Positions 1-8,457 of a stretch of DNA of 64,000 bases are shown one piece after another. The stretch's first letter is position 1; each line of letters starts with the position of its first letter. This DNA comes from Mycobacterium sp. GA-1199 (lineage in GTDB: Bacteria; Actinomycetota; Actinomycetes; Mycobacteriales; Mycobacteriaceae). The stretch lies in NCBI RefSeq assembly GCF_001500045.1, contig NZ_LQIX01000034.1, positions 186,001-250,000 of the forward strand. Direction: 5' to 3'. The notes beneath the pieces were generated by a model. The model saw nothing but the letters and a program-made list of their open reading frames with translations. It did no database searches and was not told where the DNA came from. The position numbers and the translations under genes are program-made.

Positions 1-534
1 GCTCTCGCGACCGGAGATCCCGTGAGTGATGAGCAACGCGATGTGGCCGTCACCGCGCTGTTCCCGCAGCAGCGTTGTGGCGTGCCAGAGTTTGGCCAGA
101 GGTTCGTCCGGCCACGGCAGAGCCGCGTTGGCGGCGAACAGGCATCGACCGTCGAGCGCGGCGCTGCGGGCGACCTTCGCCAACAGGTCAGCTGCGGTGG
201 CCACGTCGTCGCCGTGTCCGACGCCGTAACGCTCGAGCGCCGCCACCGCGGACTCCAGTCGAACCCGCAGCGCGTTGGCCGGGGGAGCCACCTCCCACGC
301 CGCCGGAAGAGCCTTGGCGACCCGGTGCGGCGCGAAGTTGTAGAACGCCGCCGTCACCACCTCGGGCGCGACCTCGCCCAGCGGTGCCGACCTGGCCGCG
401 AAATAGCCCATCCAGAATCCCTTGTAGCCAAGGCCGTCGAGGGCCGCCCGAGCTTCGGGGGCGAAGTAGGTGACGGCGTGCACGGGTTCGAGTCGATCGA
501 AGAATCGGCGCGCCAACGACGGTTGCCTGTCCAC
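1..534 (-). CDS. SCO6745-family (SalK-like) protein, 3' end outside window
   Basis: Reading down from a GTG at 534, one frame stays open to the window edge (178 codons), so the C-terminus is missing. The N-terminal text (RFFDRLEPVHAVTYFAPEA, then GFWMGYFAARSAPLG and NFAPHRVAKALPAAWEV) is characteristic of the actinobacterial SCO6745/SalK-type family of unknown activity. No signal peptide or membrane segment is visible. The frame is open upstream of 534, so another start is possible, but no better codon is seen. It is transcribed in the same direction as the GntR gene upstream, with a gap of about 55 bp. Family assignment is from remembered sequence pattern; function unknown. Confidence 0.75.
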   Translation of the reverse strand, partial: MDRQPSLARRFFDRLEPVHAVTYFAPEARAALDGLGYKGFWMGYFAARSAPLGEVAPEVVTAAFYNFAPHRVAKALPAAWEVAPPANALRVRLESAVAALERYGVGHGDDVATAADLLAKVARSAALDGRCLFAANAALPWPDEPLAKLWHATTLLREQRGDGHIALLITHGISGRES

Positions 535-590
535 GTCGGCAGTTAACCACTGACGTCGATCCCCGCCCGCCGCGGCCCGATCATGAGGTG

Positions 591-1304
591 TCAGTGGCCC
601 GACGAATCCTCGGACACCGCCGAACTGGCCTCGTCGATGATCGCCCGCATGGCCTGTTCGGCCGCCGCCTCGTCACGCAGTCGGATGGCGCGCGCAACCT
701 CGTCGTGCAGGTTGATCGCGGCGGGGTTGGGCGTCGAGGGCATCATCCCGTGGTGGGTTCGCCCGGCGAGCACTTCGGCCACAACACCGTCCAGTGCACG
801 GAACATCTCGTTGCCGCTGGCCTCCAACATGGTCCGGTGAAACAGCTTGTCGGCCTCGAGGTATGCCTCGAGGTCGCCCGCGCGGCCGTGGACCACCATG
901 TCCGAAACGGCGGCCGCCATGATGCGGCACTGATCCGGGCCGGCCCGCCGCGCGGCCAGAGCGGCCGCCGCCGGCTCGAATCCGCGGCGTAGCTCGGAAA
1001 GCGAGAGGAGTTGGGCGGCCCGGTCGCCTGCTTCCAAGCGCCAGCGAATCAACCTGGGGTCGAAGACATTCCACTTCTCCGACGGTTGGACCGTGATGCC
1101 CACCCGCCGCCGCGACTCGACCATGCCCATCGATTCGAGGACCCGGATCGCCTCACGAGCGACGCTGCGCGACACCCCGTGACGCGCGCTGACCCCGTCG
1201 AGGGTCAACACCTGCCCGGCGGGATACTCACCGGAGACGATCGCGGTGCCCAGCGCATTGAGTAGATTGCCGTGCAGCGCGCCGACGATTGGTTGAGACG
1301 CCAC
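591..1304 (-). CDS. gntR: GntR/FadR-type (FCD) transcriptional regulator, probable gluconate repressor
   Basis: The 237-aa protein has an N-terminal winged helix-turn-helix (residues ~10-75, with SARHGVSRSVAREAIRVLES as the recognition region) and a C-terminal all-helical FCD ligand domain (~90-225; LSELRRGFEPAAAALAARRA, then DKLFHRTMLEASGNEMF). Length is normal for the family. It diverges from gluconokinase and the GntP permease across a 115-bp AT-rich gap containing inverted repeats, so it is most likely the repressor of those two genes, relieved by gluconate or a phosphorylated derivative. The regulatory target is inferred from position; the family is clear. Confidence 0.9.
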   Translation of the reverse strand: MASQPIVGALHGNLLNALGTAIVSGEYPAGQVLTLDGVSARHGVSRSVAREAIRVLESMGMVESRRRVGITVQPSEKWNVFDPRLIRWRLEAGDRAAQLLSLSELRRGFEPAAAALAARRAGPDQCRIMAAAVSDMVVHGRAGDLEAYLEADKLFHRTMLEASGNEMFRALDGVVAEVLAGRTHHGMMPSTPNPAAINLHDEVARAIRLRDEAAAEQAMRAIIDEASSAVSEDSSGH

Positions 1305-1325
1305 GCATACATCTTTTCATAACGT

Positions 1326-1368
1326 TGGCAATAGCCACTAAAGACATATCAATGCGTAATGCTATTGC
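1326..1368. promoter_or_regulatory. Candidate GntR operator region between gntR and gntK
   Basis: TGGCAATAGCCA (1326-1337) is a palindrome with TGGC arms. GCAATAGC (1328-1335) recurs inverted as GCTATTGC (1361-1368). The segment is far more AT-rich than its surroundings and lies between two divergent starts, as expected for sites of the adjacent GntR protein. Binding is inferred. Confidence 0.45.
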
Positions 1369-1419
1369 AATCGTATGCCTATTACGGAATGCTGTGTGAT
1401 GCCAAACACAACTGGGTAG

Positions 1420-1932
1420 GTGGAGGAAATGGCGTCTCCGATCGTGGTCATGGGCGTCTCAGGTTCGGGCAAGTCGACCGTGGGTGCCGCGCTCGCGCAG
1501 CGATTGCGCGTACCGTTCGCCGATGCGGACGACTTCCATCCGCCGGCCAACATCGCGAAGATGACGGCCGGTGAGGCGCTCGACGACGACGACCGCTACC
1601 CGTGGCTGGAAGCGATCGGTGAGTGGTTGGCCGAGCGCTGCGCAACCGGTGGGGTGATGAGTTGCTCGGCGCTCAAGCGCAAGTACCGGGATCAGTTGCG
1701 GCGTCACTGCCCTGAGGTGGAACTCCTGCATCTGGTCGGCACCCCAGAGGTCATCGGCAGGCGGCAGGCCAGCCGTCCCGGTCACTTCATGCCGGCATCA
1801 CTGCTGGCTTCTCAATTCGCGACACTCGAACCGCTGGGACCCGACGAGCGCGGCGTCGACATCGACGTCGACCAGAGCATCGATGCCATCGTCGAGAGCT
1901 ATGTAGCGGCAACGGGTTCGACCGACCGGTAA
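1420..1932 (+). CDS. gntK: Gluconokinase
   Basis: This cytosolic kinase phosphorylates D-gluconate to 6-phosphogluconate. The 170-aa product carries a P-loop close to the N-terminus (MGVSGSGKSTVG) followed by ADADDFHPPANIAKM and a central CSALKRKYRDQLR segment, both typical of GntK-type gluconokinases. Length matches the family. The GTG at 1420 is the longest start; an ATG three codons on (1429) is equally plausible, but the GGAGG at 1422-1426 leaves it only a 2-base spacing. It precedes the GntP permease by 112 bp on the same strand, giving an uptake-plus-phosphorylation pair. Confidence 0.93.
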   Translation: MEEMASPIVVMGVSGSGKSTVGAALAQRLRVPFADADDFHPPANIAKMTAGEALDDDDRYPWLEAIGEWLAERCATGGVMSCSALKRKYRDQLRRHCPEVELLHLVGTPEVIGRRQASRPGHFMPASLLASQFATLEPLGPDERGVDIDVDQSIDAIVESYVAATGSTDR

Positions 1933-2044
1933 GACGCGTGGCTGATACACCGGATGAACCAAAGACGTTGCCAGTGAGGCGCTTTGGCCATCCACCGATA
2001 GTGAGACGTCCGGAAACATCCAGCACTGACAGTTCGGAGCCCTG

Positions 2045-3493
2045 ATGGAAGCAATCGATCCCGCCTACGGAGCCACGACGCTCCTGTTGATCGCCGCGGG
2101 GGCGGTAGCGCTCCTTTTGTTCTTGATCATCAAGGTCAAGCTGCACGCCTTCGTAGCGTTGGTGCTCGTCAGCGTGCTCACCGCGCTCGCCGCGGGCATC
2201 CCTGTCGGCGACGTTCCCGACGCCATCAGTTACGGCTTCTCGAACACCCTCGGCTCGGTGGCGCTGCTCGTCGGCTTCGGCGTCATGCTCGGTCGGCTGC
2301 TCGAAGTCACCGGCGGCGCGCAGGTTCTCGCCGACACCCTGATCGCCCGATTCGGTGAGAAGCGGGCGCCGTTCGCGCTCGGCGTCGCCGCGCTGCTGTT
2401 CGGCTTCCCGATCTTCTTCGACGCCGGTCTGGTCGTGTTCCTGCCCATCATCATGACCGTCGCCCGACGGTTCGGAGGGTCGCTGCTGCTCTACGGTCTG
2501 CCCGCGGCGGGCGCGTTCGCCGCCATGCACGCCCTGGTGCCACCCCATCCGGGGCCGGTGGCCGCGGCCGAGGCACTCGGCGCGAGCATCGGCGTGACGC
2601 TCCTGGTCGGCGTCCCGGTCGCTGTTCTGTCCTGGTACATCGGCGTACTGCTGGTTTCCCGGGTCATCGGGCACCGCGTACACGTCGACGTCCCGACGGC
2701 GTTGTTCGGCGAGATGAACGGCGGAACAACGAACTCCGTACGCGACGATGCCGGCGATGCCCCCGACGGATCCGGCGCCGGAGGAGTGGCCACCGCGGCC
2801 CGAACCGCTCCGTCGTTCGCCTCGGTGCTCGGCGTGCTGCTTCTTCCGTTCGTGTTGATCTCGTTCAACACCGTTCTCGACACCCTGGTGACCGCCGGGA
2901 TTCTGGAAGAGGACGCCACGTGGGCGCGCTACCTGATGTTGCTCGGCGACACGAGCGTTGCGCTGCTGATCACCGTGATCGTGGCGGCCGTGGTGTTGGG
3001 TCTGCGGCGGGGCCGGTCGATGGACGAGGTCAGCGCCCTCTACGACAACGCGCTCGGGCCCATCTGCTCGGTCATCTTGATCACCGGGGCCGGCGGCATG
3101 TTCGGCGGGGTGCTGCGGTTGAGCGGCATCGGCAGCGCACTCAGCGATTCCCTGTCGGGTCTGGGGATGTCGCTGATCGTCCAGGCCTTCATCATCGCGA
3201 CGCTGCTGCGCGTGGCCCAGGGATCGGCCACGGTGGCGATCACGACGACGGCGGGCCTGCTCAGTGCCGCAGCGGGCGAGGCGGCTCTGAGCAGTCTTCA
3301 CCTCACCTTGTTGTGCATCGCCATCGCCGCCGGGGCCACCGTGCTCTCCCATGTCAACGACTCGGGCTTCTGGTTGGTCAGCCGCTTCTTCGGGATGGAT
3401 GTGAAGACCACGCTGAAGACGTGGACGGTCATGGAGACCACGCTCGGCCTGACCGCCTTCGCGTTCAGCCTCATCTTGTGGCTGGTGATCTGA
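2045..3493 (+). CDS. gntP: GntP-family gluconate:H+ symporter
   Basis: This 482-aa polytopic inner-membrane protein has about 12-14 hydrophobic segments. It has the GntP-family signatures GFGVMLGRLLEVTGGAQVLA near residue 80, FFDAGLVVFLPI around 130, HALVPPHPGPVAAAEALGA around 165, and HVNDSGFWLVSRFFGMD near the C-terminus. A hydrophilic loop (~235-260) is rich in Gly/Thr/Asp. The ATG at 2045 gives a normal family length. It follows gluconokinase on the same strand. It should import gluconate or a related sugar acid for phosphorylation by GntK. Confidence 0.93.
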   Translation: MEAIDPAYGATTLLLIAAGAVALLLFLIIKVKLHAFVALVLVSVLTALAAGIPVGDVPDAISYGFSNTLGSVALLVGFGVMLGRLLEVTGGAQVLADTLIARFGEKRAPFALGVAALLFGFPIFFDAGLVVFLPIIMTVARRFGGSLLLYGLPAAGAFAAMHALVPPHPGPVAAAEALGASIGVTLLVGVPVAVLSWYIGVLLVSRVIGHRVHVDVPTALFGEMNGGTTNSVRDDAGDAPDGSGAGGVATAARTAPSFASVLGVLLLPFVLISFNTVLDTLVTAGILEEDATWARYLMLLGDTSVALLITVIVAAVVLGLRRGRSMDEVSALYDNALGPICSVILITGAGGMFGGVLRLSGIGSALSDSLSGLGMSLIVQAFIIATLLRVAQGSATVAITTTAGLLSAAAGEAALSSLHLTLLCIAIAAGATVLSHVNDSGFWLVSRFFGMDVKTTLKTWTVMETTLGLTAFAFSLILWLVI

Positions 3494-3536
3494 CGCCGAA
3501 CCCGTCGCGAAAACAAGGGAGTTCGATCAAGCGACG

Positions 3537-3558
3537 ACGCTTAGCAGACGCTTAGCAG
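3537..3558. repeat. Perfect tandem 11-bp repeat (two copies)
   Basis: ACGCTTAGCAG occurs twice head to tail just after gntP. It lies in a 217-bp gap (3494-3710) between the ends of gntP and the DUF2510 gene, in which nothing else stands out. Confidence 0.6.
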
Positions 3559-3710
3559 CCCGCTGACAAACGGAATGATTGGTGGTTGCGTCCACAGTTC
3601 CGGATAGCCCGCCCGCAGCTGTCGACTTGGGGCTTCACCGCCCCGCGGGCGACATTTCTGCCGTTTCGTCGACGTACAGCACGGTGGCATGCCGGTTAGA
3701 GCCAGGACGC

Positions 3711-4139
3711 TCAGTCGACGATTTTCTGCCCTCTGCGAAGCGCATCGTTTACGAAGTTCGTGTCGTCGGTAATACTCCCGACAGTCATACAAAGGGTCAC
3801 GATCCAAATTACGACGGCCACAGGGAGAAAGATCAGGGTGAGCACTCCAAGAACGAAACCAATGGCATTGGCTACCACATATGGGAGTCCCTTACGGGTT
3901 AGCCCGAGATAGAGGTGCCCGCCACCAGGCCAGAGGATAGTTATGAGAAGGGCGACTGCACTCGACTTCTCCTGCGGCGGTTGCGAATAAAGCGAATGAG
4001 TTGAACGCTGTGGGTGCACATCGGGAGCTTGTTGTCCCCATGCGCTGCCATTCCACCATCGCATACCGTGACCGCTCGGATCCGTGTACCACCCCGGTAA
4101 AGGTCGAGCATTTCCCTGCGACGGATCCCCCTGCGGCAT
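3711..4139 (-). CDS. DUF2510 / TM2-like small membrane protein
   Basis: The 142-aa protein begins with a DUF2510 domain (LPGWYTDPSGHGMRWWNGSAW, residues ~14-34), then a Gln/Ser-rich linker, then two hydrophobic segments (~62-105) with PGGGHLYLG resembling TM2-domain turns, and a charged tail. DUF2510 proteins are common small actinobacterial membrane proteins of unknown role. A GTG two codons upstream (4145) is an alternative start. The coding DNA is visibly less GC-rich than its neighbours, suggesting separate acquisition. Domain assignment is firm; function is unknown. Confidence 0.8.
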   Translation of the reverse strand: MPQGDPSQGNARPLPGWYTDPSGHGMRWWNGSAWGQQAPDVHPQRSTHSLYSQPPQEKSSAVALLITILWPGGGHLYLGLTRKGLPYVVANAIGFVLGVLTLIFLPVAVVIWIVTLCMTVGSITDDTNFVNDALRRGQKIVD

Positions 4140-4442
4140 TCCCACAGATGAAGGATACGCACCCCCGCCAATGTGCGCGGAGCGATTCCGGCCGAATTAC
4201 TGATACGAAACGAGCATAAGAGCTGCCTCGACCAATTAGAGCGCTAGATCCGCAAGTCACGAGACCGCGTGTGACCCGTCCGCGCGATTGCCACGGCGTC
4301 TAGATCAATCGAGATGCATGCGAGCGGAGATACCCAGGCTCGTGATGCCCTCACAACACGAGCCAGGAAAAAACAAAGTGCCGAGTCAATGTACCGGCGA
4401 CCTCGCGGTTCAGGGCCGCTTTTCGTACGCTCCGCAGGGAGT
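4140..4442. other. Intergenic region, no gene seen
   Basis: About 300 bp between the start of the DUF2510 gene and the end of the DoxX gene. Open frames crossing it are antisense continuations of neighbours. It is moderately AT-rich near 4190-4260 and probably contains the DUF2510 promoter. No RNA gene or convincing hairpin was recognised. Confidence 0.5.
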
Positions 4443-5384
4443 TCAGCGGAGCTTGCGCTGCTGGCGCTTGGCCTGCTTGCGCGCCTCCTTGCGTGCGGTC
4501 TCGGCTTGTTTGCGAGCGGTGTCGGCCTGCTTGCGTGCGGTCTCGGCCAACTCCGCGGCGCGGCCGCGCGCCGTCTCGGCCAACTCGGGAGCGCGGTCAC
4601 GAGCGATGTCTGCCCACTCCGAACCCCGTTCGCGCGCGACGTCGGCGAGCACAGCTCCGCGTTTGCGCGCCACCTCGGCGAGCTCGGGTCCGCGTTCGCG
4701 GGCGACGTCGGCGAGTTCCGCACTGCGCTTGCGCGCCAGTTCGGCGAACTCGGGCGCGCGTTCGCGGGCAACGTCGGCGAATTCGGCCCCGCGTTCGAGT
4801 GCGACGTTGGCCAGCTCGCGGCCCCGCTCTGCGCCGACATGCAGGCCATGGCCCACCTTGTCGGCCAGCGCGCTGTCGGAGAGTGCGCCACCCGCGGCCG
4901 CGCCGACGGGCAACGCCGCCGTGACCGCTTCAGAGACCTTGTGCGCCGCGCGCCGGCCACGCCAACCGAGCGAGGGTTTGCCCTCCGTGTCGACCGCCGC
5001 GATGATCAGTCCGCCGATGAGGCTCACGTCGGTGATGAACGCACGCCGCTCATCGGCCTTGCGCTGGGGATCTGTCTCGCTCCAGAACGTATGTCCGCCA
5101 AGGCTGCCCGGCACCACGCTCAATGCGAGGGCCGCGGAGGCGAGCCGAGGGAGTTTGCCGGTCGCGAGCAGCAGGCCACCGCCGATCTGGACGGCGGCCG
5201 TCGCGCGGGCGACGGTTTCGGCGTTCGTCGGAACGTTGGTCCCGACCGGGTCGGGCAGCTTGCTGAGCCCCTCGAGGGTCGGGCGTGCGGCGTCGGCCGC
5301 CGGTTTCGGGCTGCGAAGGGCTTCCACACCTCTGGCGATGAAGGCTGCTGAGAGCATCGGGCGCGCGATACGGCGAATCAACAT
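4443..5384 (-). CDS. DoxX-family membrane protein with 11-residue-repeat amphipathic tail
   Basis: Residues ~1-135 form a DoxX-like membrane domain (MLIRRIARPMLSAAFIARG start, hydrophobic segments around 60-95 and 115-130). After a Gly/Ala linker the C-terminal third is nine consecutive 11-residue units (for example ERGAEFADVAR, KRSAELADVAR, ERGPELAEVAR), then KQADTAR and KQAETAR and a strongly basic end. Such 11-mers form long amphipathic helices that lie on lipid surfaces in apolipoprotein- or synuclein-like proteins. I chose the ATG at 5384; a TTG at 5417 is possible. It lies downstream of the DUF6328 gene on the same strand. DoxX role here is unknown. Confidence 0.85.
   Translation of the reverse strand: MLIRRIARPMLSAAFIARGVEALRSPKPAADAARPTLEGLSKLPDPVGTNVPTNAETVARATAAVQIGGGLLLATGKLPRLASAALALSVVPGSLGGHTFWSETDPQRKADERRAFITDVSLIGGLIIAAVDTEGKPSLGWRGRRAAHKVSEAVTAALPVGAAAGGALSDSALADKVGHGLHVGAERGRELANVALERGAEFADVARERAPEFAELARKRSAELADVARERGPELAEVARKRGAVLADVARERGSEWADIARDRAPELAETARGRAAELAETARKQADTARKQAETARKEARKQAKRQQRKLR
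4533..4829 (-). repeat. Nine 33-bp coding repeats (11-residue units) in the DoxX gene
   Basis: Nine in-frame 33-bp units encode 11-mers of the form xRxxELAxVAR. Successive copies are degenerate at DNA level (gcgagctcggg, gcgaactcggg, gcgagttccg and similar), so the repetition is maintained at protein level. Shorter 7-residue units follow to the C-terminus. Confidence 0.85.
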
Positions 5385-5420
5385 GGCTCGGGAGTTCCCA
5401 GGCGTATCGGGACGCAAACG

Positions 5421-5984
5421 TCAATTGGGCGCGTCGCGGGGAGTCCGGTGCCGCAGCGGCATGATGTACCAGAACCCGACGAGCGAGATCAGCACGACGC
5501 TGCAGGCGATCCACGCCGCCGTCCGGTCGGCGACGGCATCGAAGATGATCGTCGCGACGCCGGAGAGCGCGACGCCGAGCAGCAACGTGCCCGTGATCGC
5601 GAAGGCGTGCGCGGTTGCCACCAACGTCTCCATGCGGTGCCGCCGGAACAACAGTCGGTGCATGCTGACCGGGGCGATCAGCAATATCGTCGCGCCTATG
5701 GAGCAGGCCACCGTGACGAGATAGACCGTGCGCATGACCTCGTCCAGCTCGGAGAAGCGATCGCTGAACGGCAGTATCAGCAGAAAGCCGGTGAGCAGCT
5801 GCACACCCGTCTGCGCGACCCGAAGTTCCTGCAACAGGCTCGACCAATTGCGGTCCAGCCGTTGGGCTTCCGTCTCGTGGCGCCGGTAGCCCTCCGGCCC
5901 GTCCGGATCGGGTCGCTCGAAGTCCACATCTGATTCTGGCAGCCGCTCCAGTGGCCGGTCGACCGAATGACGGTTTCCGGCCAA
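5421..5984 (-). CDS. DUF6328-family membrane protein
   Basis: The 187-aa protein has a charged N-terminus (~1-45, acidic and rich in Arg/Glu), then four hydrophobic segments (about 60-75, 88-108, 122-145, 155-175), with LLQELRVAQTGVQLLTGFLL leading into the first. This pattern matches actinobacterial DUF6328 membrane proteins of unknown function. The longest start is a TTG at 5984; a GTG at 5927 is an alternative. It diverges from the xylulokinase-like gene and is followed about 36 bp later by the DoxX gene on the same strand, so the two membrane proteins are probably co-transcribed. Confidence 0.82.
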   Translation of the reverse strand: MAGNRHSVDRPLERLPESDVDFERPDPDGPEGYRRHETEAQRLDRNWSSLLQELRVAQTGVQLLTGFLLILPFSDRFSELDEVMRTVYLVTVACSIGATILLIAPVSMHRLLFRRHRMETLVATAHAFAITGTLLLGVALSGVATIIFDAVADRTAAWIACSVVLISLVGFWYIMPLRHRTPRDAPN

Positions 5985-6023
5985 CCGGTCGGTGGCAGTC
6001 GACGCCGGAGTACGTTGGCGAGG

Positions 6024-7421
6024 GTGGCGCTCGTCGCGGGGATAGATTCATCGACTCAGTCCTGCAAGGTGCTCATCTGTGATGCCGGCACCGGGGCGGT
6101 GGTCCGCTCGGGCTCGGCTCCGCACCCGGATGGAACCGAGGTCGATCCCGGGCACTGGTGGTCGGCGCTTCAGGCCGCGGCCTCGGCGGCGGGCGGTCTC
6201 GACGACGTGGCGGCGATCTCGGTGGGCGCGCAGCAGCACGGCATGGTCTGCCTTGCTGACGACGGTCATGTGGTGCGAGATGCGTTGCTGTGGAACGATG
6301 TTCGCTCGAGTAGCGCCGCCGCCGACCTGATCCGTGAGTTGGGCGGTCCGCAGGAATGGGCCGCGCGGGTGGGCGTGGTGCCGGTCGCGGCGATCACCGC
6401 GGCGAAGGTGCGCTGGCTGGCCGATCACGAGCCCGGGCACGCGGATGCGACCGCGGCCGTGTGCCTTCCGCACGACTGGCTGACCTGGCGGCTGAGCGGC
6501 TCCCCGGATCTCGGCGACCTGCGCACCGATCGCAGCGATGCCAGCGGAACGGGGTATTTCTCCGCCGCCACCGGTCGCTACGACATCGATCTTCTCGAGA
6601 TGGCCATGCGGGGCAGGCGACCCCTCGTTCCGCCGGTGCTCGAACCGGCCGCGAGCGCCGGACGCTCGGCCTCCGGTGCGGTGTTGGGGCCTGGGGCCGG
6701 CGACAACGCCGCGGCGGCGCTCGGCCTCTGCGCCGACGAGGGCGATTGTGTGGTGTCGCTGGGCACGTCGGGTGTGGTCAGCGCCGTCGGCGCGGTCGCG
6801 CCCCGCGATCCGGAGGGCATCGTCGCCGCTTTCGCCGATGCCACCGGTCGTCAGTTGCCGTTGGTGTGCACTCTCAACGGCGCCCCCGTGCTCGCCGCCG
6901 TAGCGAAGATGTTGGGCGTCGAGTTCGGCGACTTGGACCGGCTGGCACTGTCGGCGCCGCCGGGTGCGGAGGGCCTCACCCTGGTGCCGTATCTGGAGGG
7001 CGAGCGGTCGCCTAACCTACCCGCGGCCGCCGGAGCCCTGCACGGTGTGACCACACGAAACCTGCTGCCCGCAAACGTCGCTCGAGCCGCTGTGGAAGGC
7101 CTGTTGTGTTCGATGGCCTATTGCATCGAAAAGATCAGGACACACGGTGTCGACGTGGGACGCGTCATGCTGACGGGCGGGGGAGCGCGCTCGGAGGCGG
7201 CTCGCCGGATCGCACCGGCGATTTTCGGAGCGGCGGTACAGGTACCCGAACCCGCCGAATACGTTGCGCTCGGTGCTGCCCGTCAGGCCGCGTGGACGCT
7301 GGCCCAATCGGACGTGCCGCCGTCGTGGCCGCTGGCCGACATCGCGACCTACCGTGCGGATCCCACCCCGTCGGTGTTCGACCAGTATCGGGCTGCGCAG
7401 CCGCTTACTCTGGGGCAGTGA
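6024..7421 (+). CDS. xylB: FGGY-family carbohydrate kinase, xylulokinase-like
   Basis: The 465-aa protein has both FGGY halves. The N-terminal actin-like fold opens with VAGIDSSTQSCKVLI; the sugar-contacting region has VGAQQHGMVCL and LLWNDVRSS; the second half has GPGAGDNAAAALG, VVSLGTSGVVS and the ATP-site motif VMLTGGGARSEAAR. These fit D-xylulokinase (xylulose to xylulose 5-phosphate). The start is taken at GTG 6024, where homology begins; an upstream ATG at 5967 would add 19 low-similarity residues overlapping the divergent gene. It overlaps the next gene by 4 bp. Exact substrate is inferred. Confidence 0.88.
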   Translation: MALVAGIDSSTQSCKVLICDAGTGAVVRSGSAPHPDGTEVDPGHWWSALQAAASAAGGLDDVAAISVGAQQHGMVCLADDGHVVRDALLWNDVRSSSAAADLIRELGGPQEWAARVGVVPVAAITAAKVRWLADHEPGHADATAAVCLPHDWLTWRLSGSPDLGDLRTDRSDASGTGYFSAATGRYDIDLLEMAMRGRRPLVPPVLEPAASAGRSASGAVLGPGAGDNAAAALGLCADEGDCVVSLGTSGVVSAVGAVAPRDPEGIVAAFADATGRQLPLVCTLNGAPVLAAVAKMLGVEFGDLDRLALSAPPGAEGLTLVPYLEGERSPNLPAAAGALHGVTTRNLLPANVARAAVEGLLCSMAYCIEKIRTHGVDVGRVMLTGGGARSEAARRIAPAIFGAAVQVPEPAEYVALGAARQAAWTLAQSDVPPSWPLADIATYRADPTPSVFDQYRAAQPLTLGQ

Positions 7422-8113
7422 ACTTTTCGTGGGATCGATTGGCAGACGGCGTGTTTCGCACCCGTTTGCCGTTTCTCGACGTCACGGTGGGCGTGGTCGC
7501 CGGACGTAGCGGCTGCCTGCTGATCGACACGGGCAGCACGTTGGCCGAGGGGCGGGCCATCAATACCGACGTCGCCGAGCTCACCATGCAACCGGTGTGC
7601 CATGTGCTTCTGACCCACGACCACTTCGACCACGTCCTGGGCTTTCCCGCCTTCGGCGGCGCGCAGGTTTACTGCGCGCCCCCGGTGGCCGGCACCGTGA
7701 CCTCCGGCAGGCAGTACCTGCGCGCGGACGCGATACGGCACGGCGCCGACACCGAAGAGGTGGACGCGGCGATCGGTGCGCTGCGCGAGCCGGACTGCAA
7801 GCTCTGGGAAGCCACTGTCGACCTCGGTGGACGGACGGTGGTGATCAGCCATCCCGGTCGCGGCCATACCGACCACGATCTGATCGCGGTGGTGGCCGCG
7901 GCGGATGTGACGGTCGTGTTCTGCGGCGACCTCGTCGAGGAATCGGGCGACCCGTCCATCGAGTTCGACTCCGACCTTGACGCCTGGCCGGCGACGCTCG
8001 ATCGGGTGCTGGCCGCAGGGGGCGGCGACGCGGTCTACGTGCCCGGTCACGGGTCCGCGGTCGACGCCGACTTCGTCCGTCGGCAGCGCCGCTGGCTCAC
8101 CGCCCGAAAGTGA
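7418..8113 (+). CDS. MBL-fold metallo-hydrolase
   Basis: This 231-aa metallo-beta-lactamase-fold protein has the binuclear metal signature THDHFDH (residues ~65-71), a third ligand in GRGHTDHDL (~147), FCGDLVEE (the bridging Asp, ~170) and VPGHGSAVD (~208). The GTG start overlaps the kinase stop (GTGA), indicating translational coupling. The hydrolysed substrate cannot be told from sequence; coupling to a pentulose kinase suggests a metabolic role, but this is inference. Confidence 0.88.
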   Translation: MNFSWDRLADGVFRTRLPFLDVTVGVVAGRSGCLLIDTGSTLAEGRAINTDVAELTMQPVCHVLLTHDHFDHVLGFPAFGGAQVYCAPPVAGTVTSGRQYLRADAIRHGADTEEVDAAIGALREPDCKLWEATVDLGGRTVVISHPGRGHTDHDLIAVVAAADVTVVFCGDLVEESGDPSIEFDSDLDAWPATLDRVLAAGGGDAVYVPGHGSAVDADFVRRQRRWLTARK

Positions 8114-8217
8114 CGAATTTCAACACATAAGTGTGACCTAATTCATTGTCAGGCGCCTCGGCGGGCGGGCACGCTGGCCTTTCCTATCGAATATTTGCCA
8201 AAAGGTGCTTTCAGTTC

Positions 8218-8457
8218 ATGCCTGATACGTCGGATTTCGACTTCGCGTACGACCTCACGCTCGACGAGGGGCGGCGGCGCGCGGCCGTCCTGGAAGCCAT
8301 CGGCGACGATTGGGATCCGATCGCCGTGCTGCAGCAGGAGCGGTTGGCCTACGACATGCTCTACAGCGACTTGGACGACGAGCAGCAGCGGATCTACGAC
8401 GAGCTCGTGCGCGCCGGTGTCCTGCCCGATCGGACGGTGACCCGTGCTGCCGATTGA
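8218..8457 (+). CDS. DUF6400-like small acidic protein
   Basis: This 79-aa acidic protein contains YDLTLDEGRRRAAVLEAIG, then DWDPIAVLQQE and DLDDEQQRIYDELV, a pattern I associate with the small actinobacterial DUF6400 family. No transmembrane segment or cysteine is present. The ATG at 8218 is preferred over an upstream GTG at 8146 because similarity begins there. It overlaps the following small gene by 14 bp. Function unknown. Confidence 0.75.
   Translation: MPDTSDFDFAYDLTLDEGRRRAAVLEAIGDDWDPIAVLQQERLAYDMLYSDLDDEQQRIYDELVRAGVLPDRTVTRAAD

Noticed and set aside
1787..3352. Long minus-strand open frame opposite gntP
   Set aside because: Arg/Gly/Gln/Asp-rich composition, antisense to a well-conserved permease.
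4533..4829. Regular 33-bp repeats that could suggest a CRISPR array
   Set aside because: Units are contiguous without unique spacers, in frame, and encode a periodic amphipathic helix.
4288..5724. Long plus-strand open frame opposite the DoxX and DUF6328 genes
   Set aside because: Its Ser/Ala/Arg repeats are the mirror image of the 11-mer coding repeats on the other strand; no family similarity.
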